The notes: a model not told the origin generated them from the letters alone. Counted from the stretch's first letter, positions 1 to 6,784 are shown. The stretch is DNA of 15,702 nt from Promethearchaeota archaeon (GCA_030620005.1 JAUXAJ010000095.1:1-15702), one strand, 5' to 3'. Numbers and translations: made by a program.

Positions 1-308
1 CATTTCCGTCATACATGATGTCAGTTTCAAGATTGTCGATAAATCTGCGTTAATCGCCTTATTTCGGAATCAATATTGCAATGATAGACCAATAATTTCC
101 AATTCCCTGAACAATTACATGTTTTATGATCTCAAATCTCATATTTTAGCTGTGATTGGGTAAAAGAGGTGGAAAATTCGAAAACTTAAAAAATAAAAAA
201 CGCATCAGTTAAGTTTCTAATATATTAAAGTTATTAAAAATCATTTGTAATTATAATTTAGGAGAGAATAATAAAATTTTTTACGAGATCCTCATTTTCT
301 CATTTATC
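1..308. other. Left-edge gap, possibly holding the 3' end of an upstream gene
   Basis: No gene can be assigned with confidence. One plus-strand frame is open from base 2 to a TAA at 161-163 (53 codons without a stop), and this stretch is clearly less AT-rich than bases 170-300, so it could be the C-terminal end of a gene that starts outside the window. The translation is not recognisable. It has no glutamate and few lysines, unlike the confident genes here, which argues against it. Bases 164-308 are ordinary AT-rich leader sequence for the methyltransferase gene. Confidence 0.25.
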
Positions 309-1172
309 ATGCGATTAAAAGGCATGGAGATATTTCGAGAAAAATTACCAGCTTATAGCGGAAAAAAGATTTATTTCTTCTTAATCCTTTCGTTTTTAAC
401 TATCATAAGTTCAATTATTTTCCAATTAATCATGGATTCCTCGTCCCGATTATTTATAGATCTCGCAATATTACAAATTTTAGCTCCTTTCACACCTATA
501 ATTGGGTCAGGACTAATATTAACTATCGGTTTCTCATTAGTATATACATTTTGGCGATTAAAAGAAAAGCTATTAACAAAAGATAAAGTAAAAGCCTATC
601 AAAAAGCGCTACCGATTGCCTTGATAGGTATTCCCTTGGTAATATCTTTCGTAGTCCATGGATTTCTTCCGAATGATTTTTTAATACCAAATAATGATAG
701 CTCAACTCTAAGTTGGTATTTAAATATTCCGGTATATGAAATTTTCTTTGAAACTCCTTCATGGATTCTATATATTCGAATAATCGTTTTCATAATATTT
801 TTGATCCTTGGATTGATAGTGGTTTTCAAATCATTAATGGTCTTTGGCATAGATAACATGGGATTGGTGTATGTCTATTATCCTGAAGAGTCAAAAATGG
901 AAAAACACGAGATTTATTCCATTTTGAGGCATCCAACTTATCATGGTTTAGTAATGCTCCTTATTGGGAGTTTTTTTCTTAGATTTTCAATTTATTCAAT
1001 TATATTCCTTTTCATGTTCTTAATAGGAATAAATATACATCTAAAATTTGTTGAAGAAAAAGAATTAATACGCAGATTTGGAGAAGAATATAAATCGTAT
1101 CAAGAGAATGTTCCTGCCATGTTTCTTAGACCTAAAGATTTGAAGAAATACATTCACTTCCTATTGAAGTAA
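309..1172 (+). CDS. Isoprenylcysteine carboxyl methyltransferase (ICMT)/PEMT-like membrane methyltransferase
   Basis: Integral membrane protein of 287 residues with about six hydrophobic segments (roughly 20-42, 52-81, 101-119, 151-177, 212-226, 228-245). The C-terminal third carries the hallmark of the ICMT/phospholipid methyltransferase superfamily: YSILRHPTYHG at 203-213, then a helix, then an EEKELIRRFGEEYKSY segment at 249-264 followed by VPAMFLRP at 268-275. In that superfamily the RHP motif and the downstream Glu/Arg/Tyr residues bind S-adenosylmethionine at the membrane face. The substrate cannot be read from sequence: a prenylated protein cysteine, a lipid amine or another small hydrophobic acceptor are all possible. 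The ATG at 309 has no clear Shine-Dalgarno; an in-frame ATG at 324 is an alternative start. The gene looks monocistronic. Confidence 0.82.
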   Translation: MRLKGMEIFREKLPAYSGKKIYFFLILSFLTIISSIIFQLIMDSSSRLFIDLAILQILAPFTPIIGSGLILTIGFSLVYTFWRLKEKLLTKDKVKAYQKALPIALIGIPLVISFVVHGFLPNDFLIPNNDSSTLSWYLNIPVYEIFFETPSWILYIRIIVFIIFLILGLIVVFKSLMVFGIDNMGLVYVYYPEESKMEKHEIYSILRHPTYHGLVMLLIGSFFLRFSIYSIIFLFMFLIGINIHLKFVEEKELIRRFGEEYKSYQENVPAMFLRPKDLKKYIHFLLK

Positions 1173-1271
1173 GGTCATTGAAATATTAAATTTAACCCTT
1201 GAAAGCAAGCGTATTTCCTTTCAAACCGTTTTGAGCGCCTTTAAGTAAAAAATTATTTTTGCTCATGACCT
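1172..1271 (+). other. Possible structured 3' element after the methyltransferase gene
   Basis: AGGTCAT at 1172-1178, starting at the last base of the stop codon, is exactly complementary to ATGACCT at 1265-1271. The enclosed sequence holds a second inverted pair, TTGAAAG at 1199-1205 with CTTTCAA at 1218-1224, and an A-rich/T-rich pair around 1246-1258. This could fold as a closed, branched RNA or be part of a terminator. The arms are short and AT-rich, so chance is a real possibility. Confidence 0.25.
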
Positions 1272-1413
1272 AAAAGTAATTATACACTAAAGAAGTATTT
1301 TTTAAATTCTAAAATTGTAATTTATTTTATAGGTTTATTTTAATTTCAGATTCATATAAATGTACAAATAAAAACCTTAAAATTTATTACGAGAAAAGAA
1401 GGTGTAATAAAAA

Positions 1414-2220
1414 GTGAATATTAGTATTTATATCGCGGTTATTGCAATTTTTGGAATTGTAATGATAATCGTTTACATTACCAAGTATCGCGGGCTTCCT
1501 AAAGAGATTTGGAAACCGGGAGCAGCTTGGACCTGTGCGCTTATTTATTTCACTTTTTGCAACATCATTTCTGCCGCAGTAGGCACTTTGGAAACCTTGG
1601 TAAACCAACCAATTACAACAGAGGAACAGCTGGCAGACCCCATGTGGATCGCTTTTTTTTCGTTCTGTTTTATCTACATATTCGTAGCTTACTGGATTTT
1701 ATGGGCTCGAATGACCCTCACATTTGACCGGAAATTCTATATTGGATCGGAGATCGTCTTCGGCTTGCTCTGGGGCGCCAGCATTGGTCAGCTCCTCCTA
1801 TCCTTCTACCACCTGTGGAACATGACGGAACTGCCAAGATGGGCAATTTTTTTTTGCTCTTATGCTTGCATGGGAGCTTGGCAATATTTCGTCCAAGATT
1901 ATTTTTGGGATGTTCACGTGAGCCCAGAACACGACACACCTAAGTCCATCAAGCTTAAAACCCTTGTTTCCCACGTACCTAATGTGGCAATATGTCTTTG
2001 TTTCTTGGTCATTTACGAGAATTACTTGATTTACGTGGCTACCCAGACATTCGCCTTGATCGCTACATCCATCTTTCAAAAATTTCCTGCACCATGGGTT
2101 AAAGGGAACTTCCACGCTCCAATGACCAAACCCGGTTTATTTGGTCTTCCTCGCGGAGCAGGTTACTTGGGAGAAATCGACAAGGCAACGGGCAAGCCAA
2201 TCGTGAGTAAGAAAATATAA
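1414..2220 (+). CDS. Multi-pass membrane protein of unknown function, GC-richer than its neighbours
   Basis: 268 residues that I do not recognise as a named family. Six or seven hydrophobic helices are visible (about 2-22, 37-58, 78-97, 110-133, 143-161, and 188-222, which may be two). Tryptophan and phenylalanine are abundant. The loop at 162-175 (DYFWDVHVSPEHDT) clusters acidic residues with two histidines and could bind a metal or a polar substrate, but that is speculation. The tail (224-268) is soluble, with FPAPW and a G/P-rich LFGLPRGAGYLGE segment. The start is GTG, supported by AAGGTG at 1399-1404 with a 9-nt spacer. The gene is visibly richer in G+C than its flanks and uses AAG, TTC and ATC more freely, which suggests either strong expression or foreign origin. 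Confidence 0.8.
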   Translation: MNISIYIAVIAIFGIVMIIVYITKYRGLPKEIWKPGAAWTCALIYFTFCNIISAAVGTLETLVNQPITTEEQLADPMWIAFFSFCFIYIFVAYWILWARMTLTFDRKFYIGSEIVFGLLWGASIGQLLLSFYHLWNMTELPRWAIFFCSYACMGAWQYFVQDYFWDVHVSPEHDTPKSIKLKTLVSHVPNVAICLCFLVIYENYLIYVATQTFALIATSIFQKFPAPWVKGNFHAPMTKPGLFGLPRGAGYLGEIDKATGKPIVSKKI

Positions 2221-2235
2221 AATAAGAAATAATAC

Positions 2236-2246
2236 TTTTATATATT
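2236..2246 (+). promoter_or_regulatory. Candidate TATA box for the membrane esterase gene
   Basis: TTTTATATATT lies about 47 nt upstream of the ATG at 2288. With the usual archaeal spacing of about 25 nt, transcription would start near 2266, giving a leader of roughly 20 nt that contains GGTG at 2282-2285. No BRE is obvious. Confidence 0.4.
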
Positions 2247-2287
2247 CTCTTAACAATAGTTATTATAATAAATGTTAAAACGGTGTT

Positions 2288-4027
2288 ATGGACTTTAAAA
2301 ATCGTTATTTAAAAAATCTTAACCAATATTTTTCCATTAAAAATGTAAGCTTAGCTTCGCTCATCTTAAATTTAGCATCCACCTTTTTTGGAGTTGTTTA
2401 CATTGCAATACCCATTTATACGATAATCTGGGATGTTTTTGGTGCGATTCTATTATTTACGTTAATGTGGAACGTTCTACTCGTCCATGTAAATAATATA
2501 TCATTGAATAAAAACTGTAGAATCGGAAAAAGAATGAACGCAATTTGCTACTTGTATTTAGTTTATACTATCTTTTCAATGTTTGCGATGCTATTCACGA
2601 ATTTTTTTATTTCTGTCAACTATTCCAACGATTTAGCGATTAATATAGGGTTTTATACAATTTTATACGTTAGTTATTTCGGCATTTTAACTATTGGAGT
2701 AATTATAGCGAAGTTTGACGTCGATAACCTTTCTAACGACCTACTTTGGGATTCAAGCAAGAAAACTGAATACTCAGGAGCAAAAAACACTGATAAGACG
2801 AAAAAAATCCTTAAGGCTACATTGAAAGTATTATGCTCGATAACATTTAGTTTTGGCGTTTATTTTGCTTATATCATACTTAACGGAGGTGCTGATTTCA
2901 TCTCAGGAATGATAGGGATATTTATTTCGCAATTTGCGTTATTTGGCGCGTTTATTCTTCTTTCTACGACTTTTCTGCTGCTAAAATTGATTAATAAACA
3001 GAGAAAAAAAAAGCTGTATGAAATAGTCGCAATCGTTGGCTTAGTCATGACAGGAATTTTCATGTTACCCTCATGTTTAACGCCCTACGCAATATTGGAT
3101 GCTGAAAACAATTTTTCAGGCGCATTTGGACGCGATTATGAGAGTAGAATTGATCCTGACGCAGAAAAATACTTCTTGCAAGCTCATTTTTCAATTCCAG
3201 AATATTACTTGGGGATCCCTCCAAAAGATTGTATCGTCAAGGAGCAGATCCAATTTTACGAAGGAGAAGGTATTAGGCTGTATTTTGACGCGTACATGCC
3301 TTTAAATCAAGGTAATGGCCTTCCAGGAAAGAATTCAACGATCATTCGAGTACATGGAGGTGGTTGGGCGATTGGAGACAAGGGAAGAGGAAACATGATG
3401 CAAATGAATAAATATTTCGCAGCTCAGGGTTATATAGTTTTTGACATTCAATATGGTTTAAGAGGAACTCCTGGTGAAGGCGATTTAATTACTCCAGATT
3501 ACGTTAAAGGGGATTTTAACATTGACGACATGGTAAGGCACATTGGAATATTCACTAAATATATATCCGCGCATTCAAGGGAATACGGCGCAAATTTAGC
3601 TTCCGTATTTGTATCGGGAGGGTCTGCAGGAGGACAATTAACTTGTGCTGCAGGTTTAGGCATTGCAAGCGGGAAATTTAAAGAAATATTCGGAACCCGC
3701 TTGAAAATAAAAGGAATTGTTCCATATTATCCTGCAAACATCATTTCGGGAGCGGGACGTCTTGAAGGAATCCCTGAACTTTTAAATCCAGAAAAATTAG
3801 TGGATGGGAACAGCCCTCCTTGCCTGATCTTCCACGGAACCCAAGACGGTCTTGTTGATCCATATAGATCGCAATCTTTAAAGGATACATATACAAGTGA
3901 AGGTAATCTTGAATGCGCAATAATTTGGCTGCCATTAGCCGGCCATGCTGGAGATATATATTTTACAGGATATTATAACCAAGTGTTTCTGTATTACATG
4001 GAAAGGTTTTTGTTCTTGTATCAGTAA
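2288..4027 (+). CDS. Membrane-anchored alpha/beta-hydrolase (esterase/lipase-type)
   Basis: 579 residues in two parts. Residues 1-262 form a membrane domain with about seven hydrophobic helices (near 20-45, 48-68, 85-110, 118-142, 180-198, 207-232, 243-262). Residues 300-579 are an alpha/beta-hydrolase of the hormone-sensitive-lipase/carboxylesterase type: HGGGW oxyanion-hole motif at 356-360, nucleophile elbow GGSAGG with Ser446, acid Asp520 in HGTQDG, and His553 in AGHAGD. The catalytic triad is therefore complete. If the last helix exits the membrane, the catalytic domain sits at the membrane surface, where it could cleave ester bonds in lipids or hydrophobic compounds. The substrate is unknown. 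GGTG is only 2 nt from the ATG, which is unusually close. The nuclease gene follows after 45 nt, so the two may be co-transcribed. Confidence 0.88.
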   Translation: MDFKNRYLKNLNQYFSIKNVSLASLILNLASTFFGVVYIAIPIYTIIWDVFGAILLFTLMWNVLLVHVNNISLNKNCRIGKRMNAICYLYLVYTIFSMFAMLFTNFFISVNYSNDLAINIGFYTILYVSYFGILTIGVIIAKFDVDNLSNDLLWDSSKKTEYSGAKNTDKTKKILKATLKVLCSITFSFGVYFAYIILNGGADFISGMIGIFISQFALFGAFILLSTTFLLLKLINKQRKKKLYEIVAIVGLVMTGIFMLPSCLTPYAILDAENNFSGAFGRDYESRIDPDAEKYFLQAHFSIPEYYLGIPPKDCIVKEQIQFYEGEGIRLYFDAYMPLNQGNGLPGKNSTIIRVHGGGWAIGDKGRGNMMQMNKYFAAQGYIVFDIQYGLRGTPGEGDLITPDYVKGDFNIDDMVRHIGIFTKYISAHSREYGANLASVFVSGGSAGGQLTCAAGLGIASGKFKEIFGTRLKIKGIVPYYPANIISGAGRLEGIPELLNPEKLVDGNSPPCLIFHGTQDGLVDPYRSQSLKDTYTSEGNLECAIIWLPLAGHAGDIYFTGYYNQVFLYYMERFLFLYQ

Positions 4028-4072
4028 TTTCAATAATATTATATTCAATTTAAATAAAGAAAAAAACTATAC

Positions 4073-4888
4073 ATGGTAGAATGGGAAGAGCAATACAACA
4101 AACAGCTAACATTAAGAAAATCGTTAAAGGACGCTTTAGCTACCCTCAGGTTCGAGAAGAAAACGGTTAGCCCCAGCGAAATTGGAAGCCAAGCTTACTG
4201 CGAAAAAAAAGTAGAATTGGCCTACATCTACGGCACTACAGAAACGAGAGAGATGGTAATAGGAACAGAAGGCCACGATAAAGTAATAGAAGATTTCGAA
4301 AAGGTGGATTTAGAGCAGATATGGCAATGCATCTATCAAAAGGATTGGTGCTGGATCGCTGAAACGCCATTCGTTGCAAAATACAAGGATGTCTATATTG
4401 CCGGAGTTCCTGACCAAGTCTTGTTTATAAAAGCGAAACCCTTCATGCTTTTTGAGTTCAAGTTTTCTAAGTATCACGCTTCGTTTCCTTCGCAACACAT
4501 CCAAGCTCAAGCTTACGGAATTGAGCTTAAAGAACTTGGATTTGACACGTCTTCGCTTTTTTACGCAATCATAGTCTGTCCCCTTAAAAAACATGAGGCT
4601 CTGGAATTAAAAGCCCTTCCCAAGCAAATAATTAACACTTTTTTGAAGAAAGAATTATTCACGCAAGAATCGTGTTATCTCACTTTCAACGATGTGAACA
4701 TATATATAAATCAATTTGATGCGATTAAGGCAGAAAGCAACTTAGATTGGGCCGTAGAATACTGGAAGCAAGAACGAGAGGCAAAATCAACCGATAATCC
4801 TAATAAATGCAAGAGCTGCGAATTTAACCAACAATGCGACAGGAAAAACGCGACCTTAAGTTCAACAAAAAAGAAGAGCAAAAGTTAA
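4073..4888 (+). CDS. Cas4/RecB-like PD-(D/E)XK exonuclease with Fe-S-type cysteines
   Basis: 271 residues with the Cas4 motif order. Cys43 lies in an N-terminal SPSEIGSQAYCEKK segment; motif I His68 is in GTEGHD; the motif II Asp114 is in GVPDQV; Glu128-Phe-Lys130 is the ExK pair; Q144xxxY148 is the QxxxY motif of RecB-family nucleases. Cys246, Cys249 and Cys255 close the protein in a CxxC-x5-C pattern, so with Cys43 it has the four ligands that hold a 4Fe-4S cluster in Cas4 and AddB-type proteins. The expected activity is Mg- or Mn-dependent ssDNA end-processing. The length is somewhat above the usual 160-220 residues of Cas4, with an extension of about 30 residues before Cys43 and a basic tail. 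No cas1/cas2 or repeat array is nearby, so a general DNA repair or solitary Cas4 role is more likely than spacer acquisition. Confidence 0.85.
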   Translation: MVEWEEQYNKQLTLRKSLKDALATLRFEKKTVSPSEIGSQAYCEKKVELAYIYGTTETREMVIGTEGHDKVIEDFEKVDLEQIWQCIYQKDWCWIAETPFVAKYKDVYIAGVPDQVLFIKAKPFMLFEFKFSKYHASFPSQHIQAQAYGIELKELGFDTSSLFYAIIVCPLKKHEALELKALPKQIINTFLKKELFTQESCYLTFNDVNIYINQFDAIKAESNLDWAVEYWKQEREAKSTDNPNKCKSCEFNQQCDRKNATLSSTKKKSKS

Positions 4889-4955
4889 TTATAATGATAA
4901 TAAAACAAACAGATGGTCTTAGAATTCATTATTCTAGTTTCTTTTTTAAATTCAG

Positions 4956-5070
4956 TTAACTTTTGATATACTTCAGAATTTTCATTACATTTATCGCATT
5001 CTTAATTTCCTCTAAAATTTTCTTATTATTACTTTCCAACTTTTCTTTTTTAAATATTTTTTAACATCAT
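4956..5070 (-). pseudogene. Possible small helical protein gene, broken by a 1-nt shift
   Basis: Reading leftward, AAGGAG (5074-5079 on the plus strand) is followed by two ATGs at 5070 and 5067. That frame stops after six codons, at 5050-5052. The neighbouring frame then stays open for 34 codons (5060 down to the stop at 4956-4958) and encodes a Lys/Glu-rich amphipathic helix containing EKLESNNKKILEEIKNAIN. Adding one A to the six-A run (plus-strand T5057-5062) would join the ribosome site and ATG to this helix as one 38-residue protein. It could be a decayed gene, a sequencing error in a homopolymer, or a slippage site, or simply chance in AT-rich DNA. It faces away from the macro-domain gene across a shared promoter region. 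Confidence 0.3.
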
Positions 5071-5105
5071 TATCTCCTTTTTAATTTTAACATTATAGAA
5101 AGAAA

Positions 5106-5113
5106 TAAATATA
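5106..5113 (+). promoter_or_regulatory. Candidate TATA box giving a leaderless macro-domain transcript
   Basis: TAAATATA is centred about 25 nt before the ATG at 5135, the spacing expected when transcription begins at the start codon. No Shine-Dalgarno precedes that ATG, which fits a leaderless mRNA. Confidence 0.4.
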
Positions 5114-5134
5114 CTTATCAAGATCTTGATTTTA

Positions 5135-5680
5135 ATGAAGAATGTAACAATCAATAGAACAGTTATTAATGTAATAGAAGGAGATTTAGTAAATAGTAAA
5201 TCAGATGCGATAGTTATCCCGGCTAATATTAGATTACTTCCTAGTGGAGATTTGAGAATTAAAGTTTTCAGAGAAGCTGGAGCGCAAGTACAAGTAGAGT
5301 GTAATCGAATAATTAACGAACTTAAAAAGTCGCTTTACACAAGCGATGCAATAATAACCTCAGGAGGAAAACTCCCTTCAAGATACATAATACATACTGT
5401 TGGACCTAAACTAGGTCAAATACCCGAAGTAAAAAATTTAATGTTAGCCACTTGGAATATATTAAAGCTAGCAGATGAAAAGGGTTTAACTTCAATAGCT
5501 TTTCATCCAATCTCACTGGAAATGTTAGGGTTTAGCGCAAAAATCTGCGCCGAGGTAATGCTTCCAACCATGAAGAAATATCTTCTAAAAGAAAATAAAA
5601 ATTTGAAAAAAATTTCGATATATTTGGAAGACAGGCAAGATATTGGAGAATTTGAGAAACTACTCGGAAATTTAAAATAA
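5135..5680 (+). CDS. Divergent macro-domain protein (ADP-ribose-binding fold)
   Basis: 181 residues from the ATG at 5135; a TTG at 5126 would add three residues but is less likely. The order of macro-domain landmarks is clear: VIEGDL at 13-18 (Asp17 contacts adenine in the family), DAIVIPAN at 24-31 where most members have DAIVNAAN, IIHTVGP at 85-91, and SIAFHPIS at 120-127. Two binding loops are altered. The glycine-rich GGGVxxAI stretch is replaced by SGDLRIKV (37-44), and the phosphate-binding (S/T)GxxGF loop reads SLEMLGF (127-133). Asn31 survives. In the family, intact loops bind or hydrolyse ADP-ribose adducts. Here binding may be weakened or changed to another nucleotide, so an enzymatic role is uncertain. 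It stands alone, with no ADP-ribosyltransferase beside it. Confidence 0.8.
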   Translation: MKNVTINRTVINVIEGDLVNSKSDAIVIPANIRLLPSGDLRIKVFREAGAQVQVECNRIINELKKSLYTSDAIITSGGKLPSRYIIHTVGPKLGQIPEVKNLMLATWNILKLADEKGLTSIAFHPISLEMLGFSAKICAEVMLPTMKKYLLKENKNLKKISIYLEDRQDIGEFEKLLGNLK

Positions 5681-5706
5681 TAAATAATCAATTAAACTAT
5701 ATGAAA

Positions 5707-5724
5707 GATTTCGTATACGAAATC
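5707..5724. repeat. 18-bp perfect palindrome, possible operator
   Basis: GATTTCGTATACGAAATC is its own exact reverse complement. It lies 27 bp after the macro-domain stop and 5 bp before a TATA-like box, a position where a dimeric repressor would block TBP/TFB. The flanks are not symmetrical. No other full copy was seen in the window. Confidence 0.55.
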
Positions 5725-5728
5725 CTCC

Positions 5729-5738
5729 CTATATAAAC
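5729..5738 (+). promoter_or_regulatory. TATA-like box after the palindrome
   Basis: CTATATAAAC is among the best archaeal TATA matches in the window, but no good gene start follows within 60 nt. A transcript starting near 5755 would lead into the gap and, after almost 290 nt, the V4R-like gene. It may drive a small RNA or a long leader. Confidence 0.35.
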
Positions 5739-6039
5739 CTCACGCATTTTACCGTACTACACTAATCTATTGTATCTTTGTAACGTACGAAAGTCACTAA
5801 AACGCATCCTAATAAAAACAAAATTATCAACATGAACTATTCTGTAAGAAAAAATAAAAATAAGTTTTTTAAAAAAAAAATGTTTTACTTATTGTTTATT
5901 AATACAAAAAATATTACTCGTGAATTTGGGGATATATTGCTGAAAGAGGATATATAGCATGAAAAAAATGATCCAATCTTTAATATTGAATCATTAAAAG
6001 CTTTTAAAATATTAACCAAGCGAAATTAGTGATTGTACT

Positions 6040-6576
6040 TTGTCTAAAGAAGAAATTAACGAAAAAATTAAAAATTCAATATCTAATATTAATTCTATGA
6101 AGGGATTTGAAATAATTTCCGAATCAATGGTAAATAAAATTCATGATCTTTATGGAAAAAATATGTTACTCTCGATGTTATATCAAGTTGGTGCGAGTCC
6201 CGGTGCTCAAATCTCCGAAAGAATAAAAAGAAAATATGCTAAAGAAGATTTTGGTGAAATTGAAGCCTTCATCGTGTTATTAAAGGAATTAAAAGAATTT
6301 TACTCCATAAAAATAAGGGAAATTGAGCAAGACGATGAAAAAATAAGGTTAATCATTGAAAATAACTGTTTCTTAAGAGAACCATTTAAACACCGTGAAA
6401 AATTGAAATTCGGAAAAGCTTTCTGTAGGATCAATAAGGGTTATTTTGAAACTGCCCTAAAAAAATTAATTGGTAAAAAAGTCAAGAAAATTGACATTAA
6501 CTTTCTCGAAAACGATGAGGAAAAAGACGCGTGCGTGGAAGAAATCATTTTCTACAAGCAGCAAGCTTTCTATTAA
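6040..6576 (+). CDS. V4R/Bet3-like small-molecule-binding domain protein
   Basis: 178 residues. The layout resembles the V4R (4-vinyl reductase) family: a helix with LYQVGASPGAQISERI (47-62), a middle helical part ending in a strand pair, then NNCFLREPF (108-116), FCRINKGYFETALKKLIGKKV (128-148) and a final DACVEEIIFY (163-172). The Cys110, Cys129 and Cys165 positions match the conserved cysteines in many V4R proteins. V4R domains bind hydrophobic ligands, often as sensors, and share their fold with the TRAPP subunit Bet3. No partner domain is fused. The start is TTG at 6040, chosen because GTGAT (6029-6033) could pair with 16S rRNA and no ATG lies nearby. The family call rests on motif spacing, so it is only fairly sure. 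Confidence 0.6.
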   Translation: MSKEEINEKIKNSISNINSMKGFEIISESMVNKIHDLYGKNMLLSMLYQVGASPGAQISERIKRKYAKEDFGEIEAFIVLLKELKEFYSIKIREIEQDDEKIRLIIENNCFLREPFKHREKLKFGKAFCRINKGYFETALKKLIGKKVKKIDINFLENDEEKDACVEEIIFYKQQAFY

Positions 6577-6652
6577 GAAAAATATTTTCTACATTCCTGT
6601 ATTACATCGTATAATATCCAATTTTTTTGTTCTTACATCTTTTTATTTACTT

Positions 6653-6671
6653 TAAATATCATTGATATTTA
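6653..6671. repeat. 19-bp inverted repeat upstream of the first 3-hydroxyacyl-CoA dehydrogenase
   Basis: TAAATATCA and TGATATTTA are perfect complements around a single T. It lies 114 bp before the dehydrogenase start and about 70 bp before its probable TATA region. It could be a regulator site, but AT-only arms are easily formed by chance. Confidence 0.35.
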
Positions 6672-6741
6672 CTAATATAGTTATTTTATTTTGCAATTAG
6701 ATCATCACAATGACGAAAATTTTTAATTCATATTGAAATTA

Positions 6742-6758
6742 TTATAAAATATAAAATA
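6742..6758 (+). promoter_or_regulatory. TATA-rich promoter region of the first dehydrogenase
   Basis: TTATAAAATATAAAATA precedes the ATG at 6785. A start of transcription near 6768-6772 would leave a very short leader that still holds the GGTG ribosome site at 6773-6776. Confidence 0.4.
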
Positions 6759-6784
6759 TTACATTTTAAAATGGTGTTAAAAAA

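Larger units (their letters stand above)
5681..6039. other. 359-bp gap with palindrome, TATA-like box and small interrupted frame
   Basis: No confident gene. It holds the 18-bp palindrome at 5707-5724, a TATA-like CTATATAAAC at 5729-5738, a related half-site TACGAAA at 5786-5792, and one plus-strand frame beginning with ATG at 5832 that meets a TAG at 5955-5957 and then stays open to another TAG at 6027-6029. The frame encodes a lysine-rich stretch and is more likely chance or decay than a working gene. Confidence 0.5.

Noticed and set aside
5126..5134. TTG start for the macro-domain protein
   Set aside because: The ATG three codons later sits at the right distance from a TATA box for a leaderless mRNA and loses no fold element.
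5799..5808. AAAACGCATC shared with 197-206 as a regulatory motif
   Set aside because: Two copies of a 10-mer in unrelated positions, without symmetry or consistent distance to a start codon.
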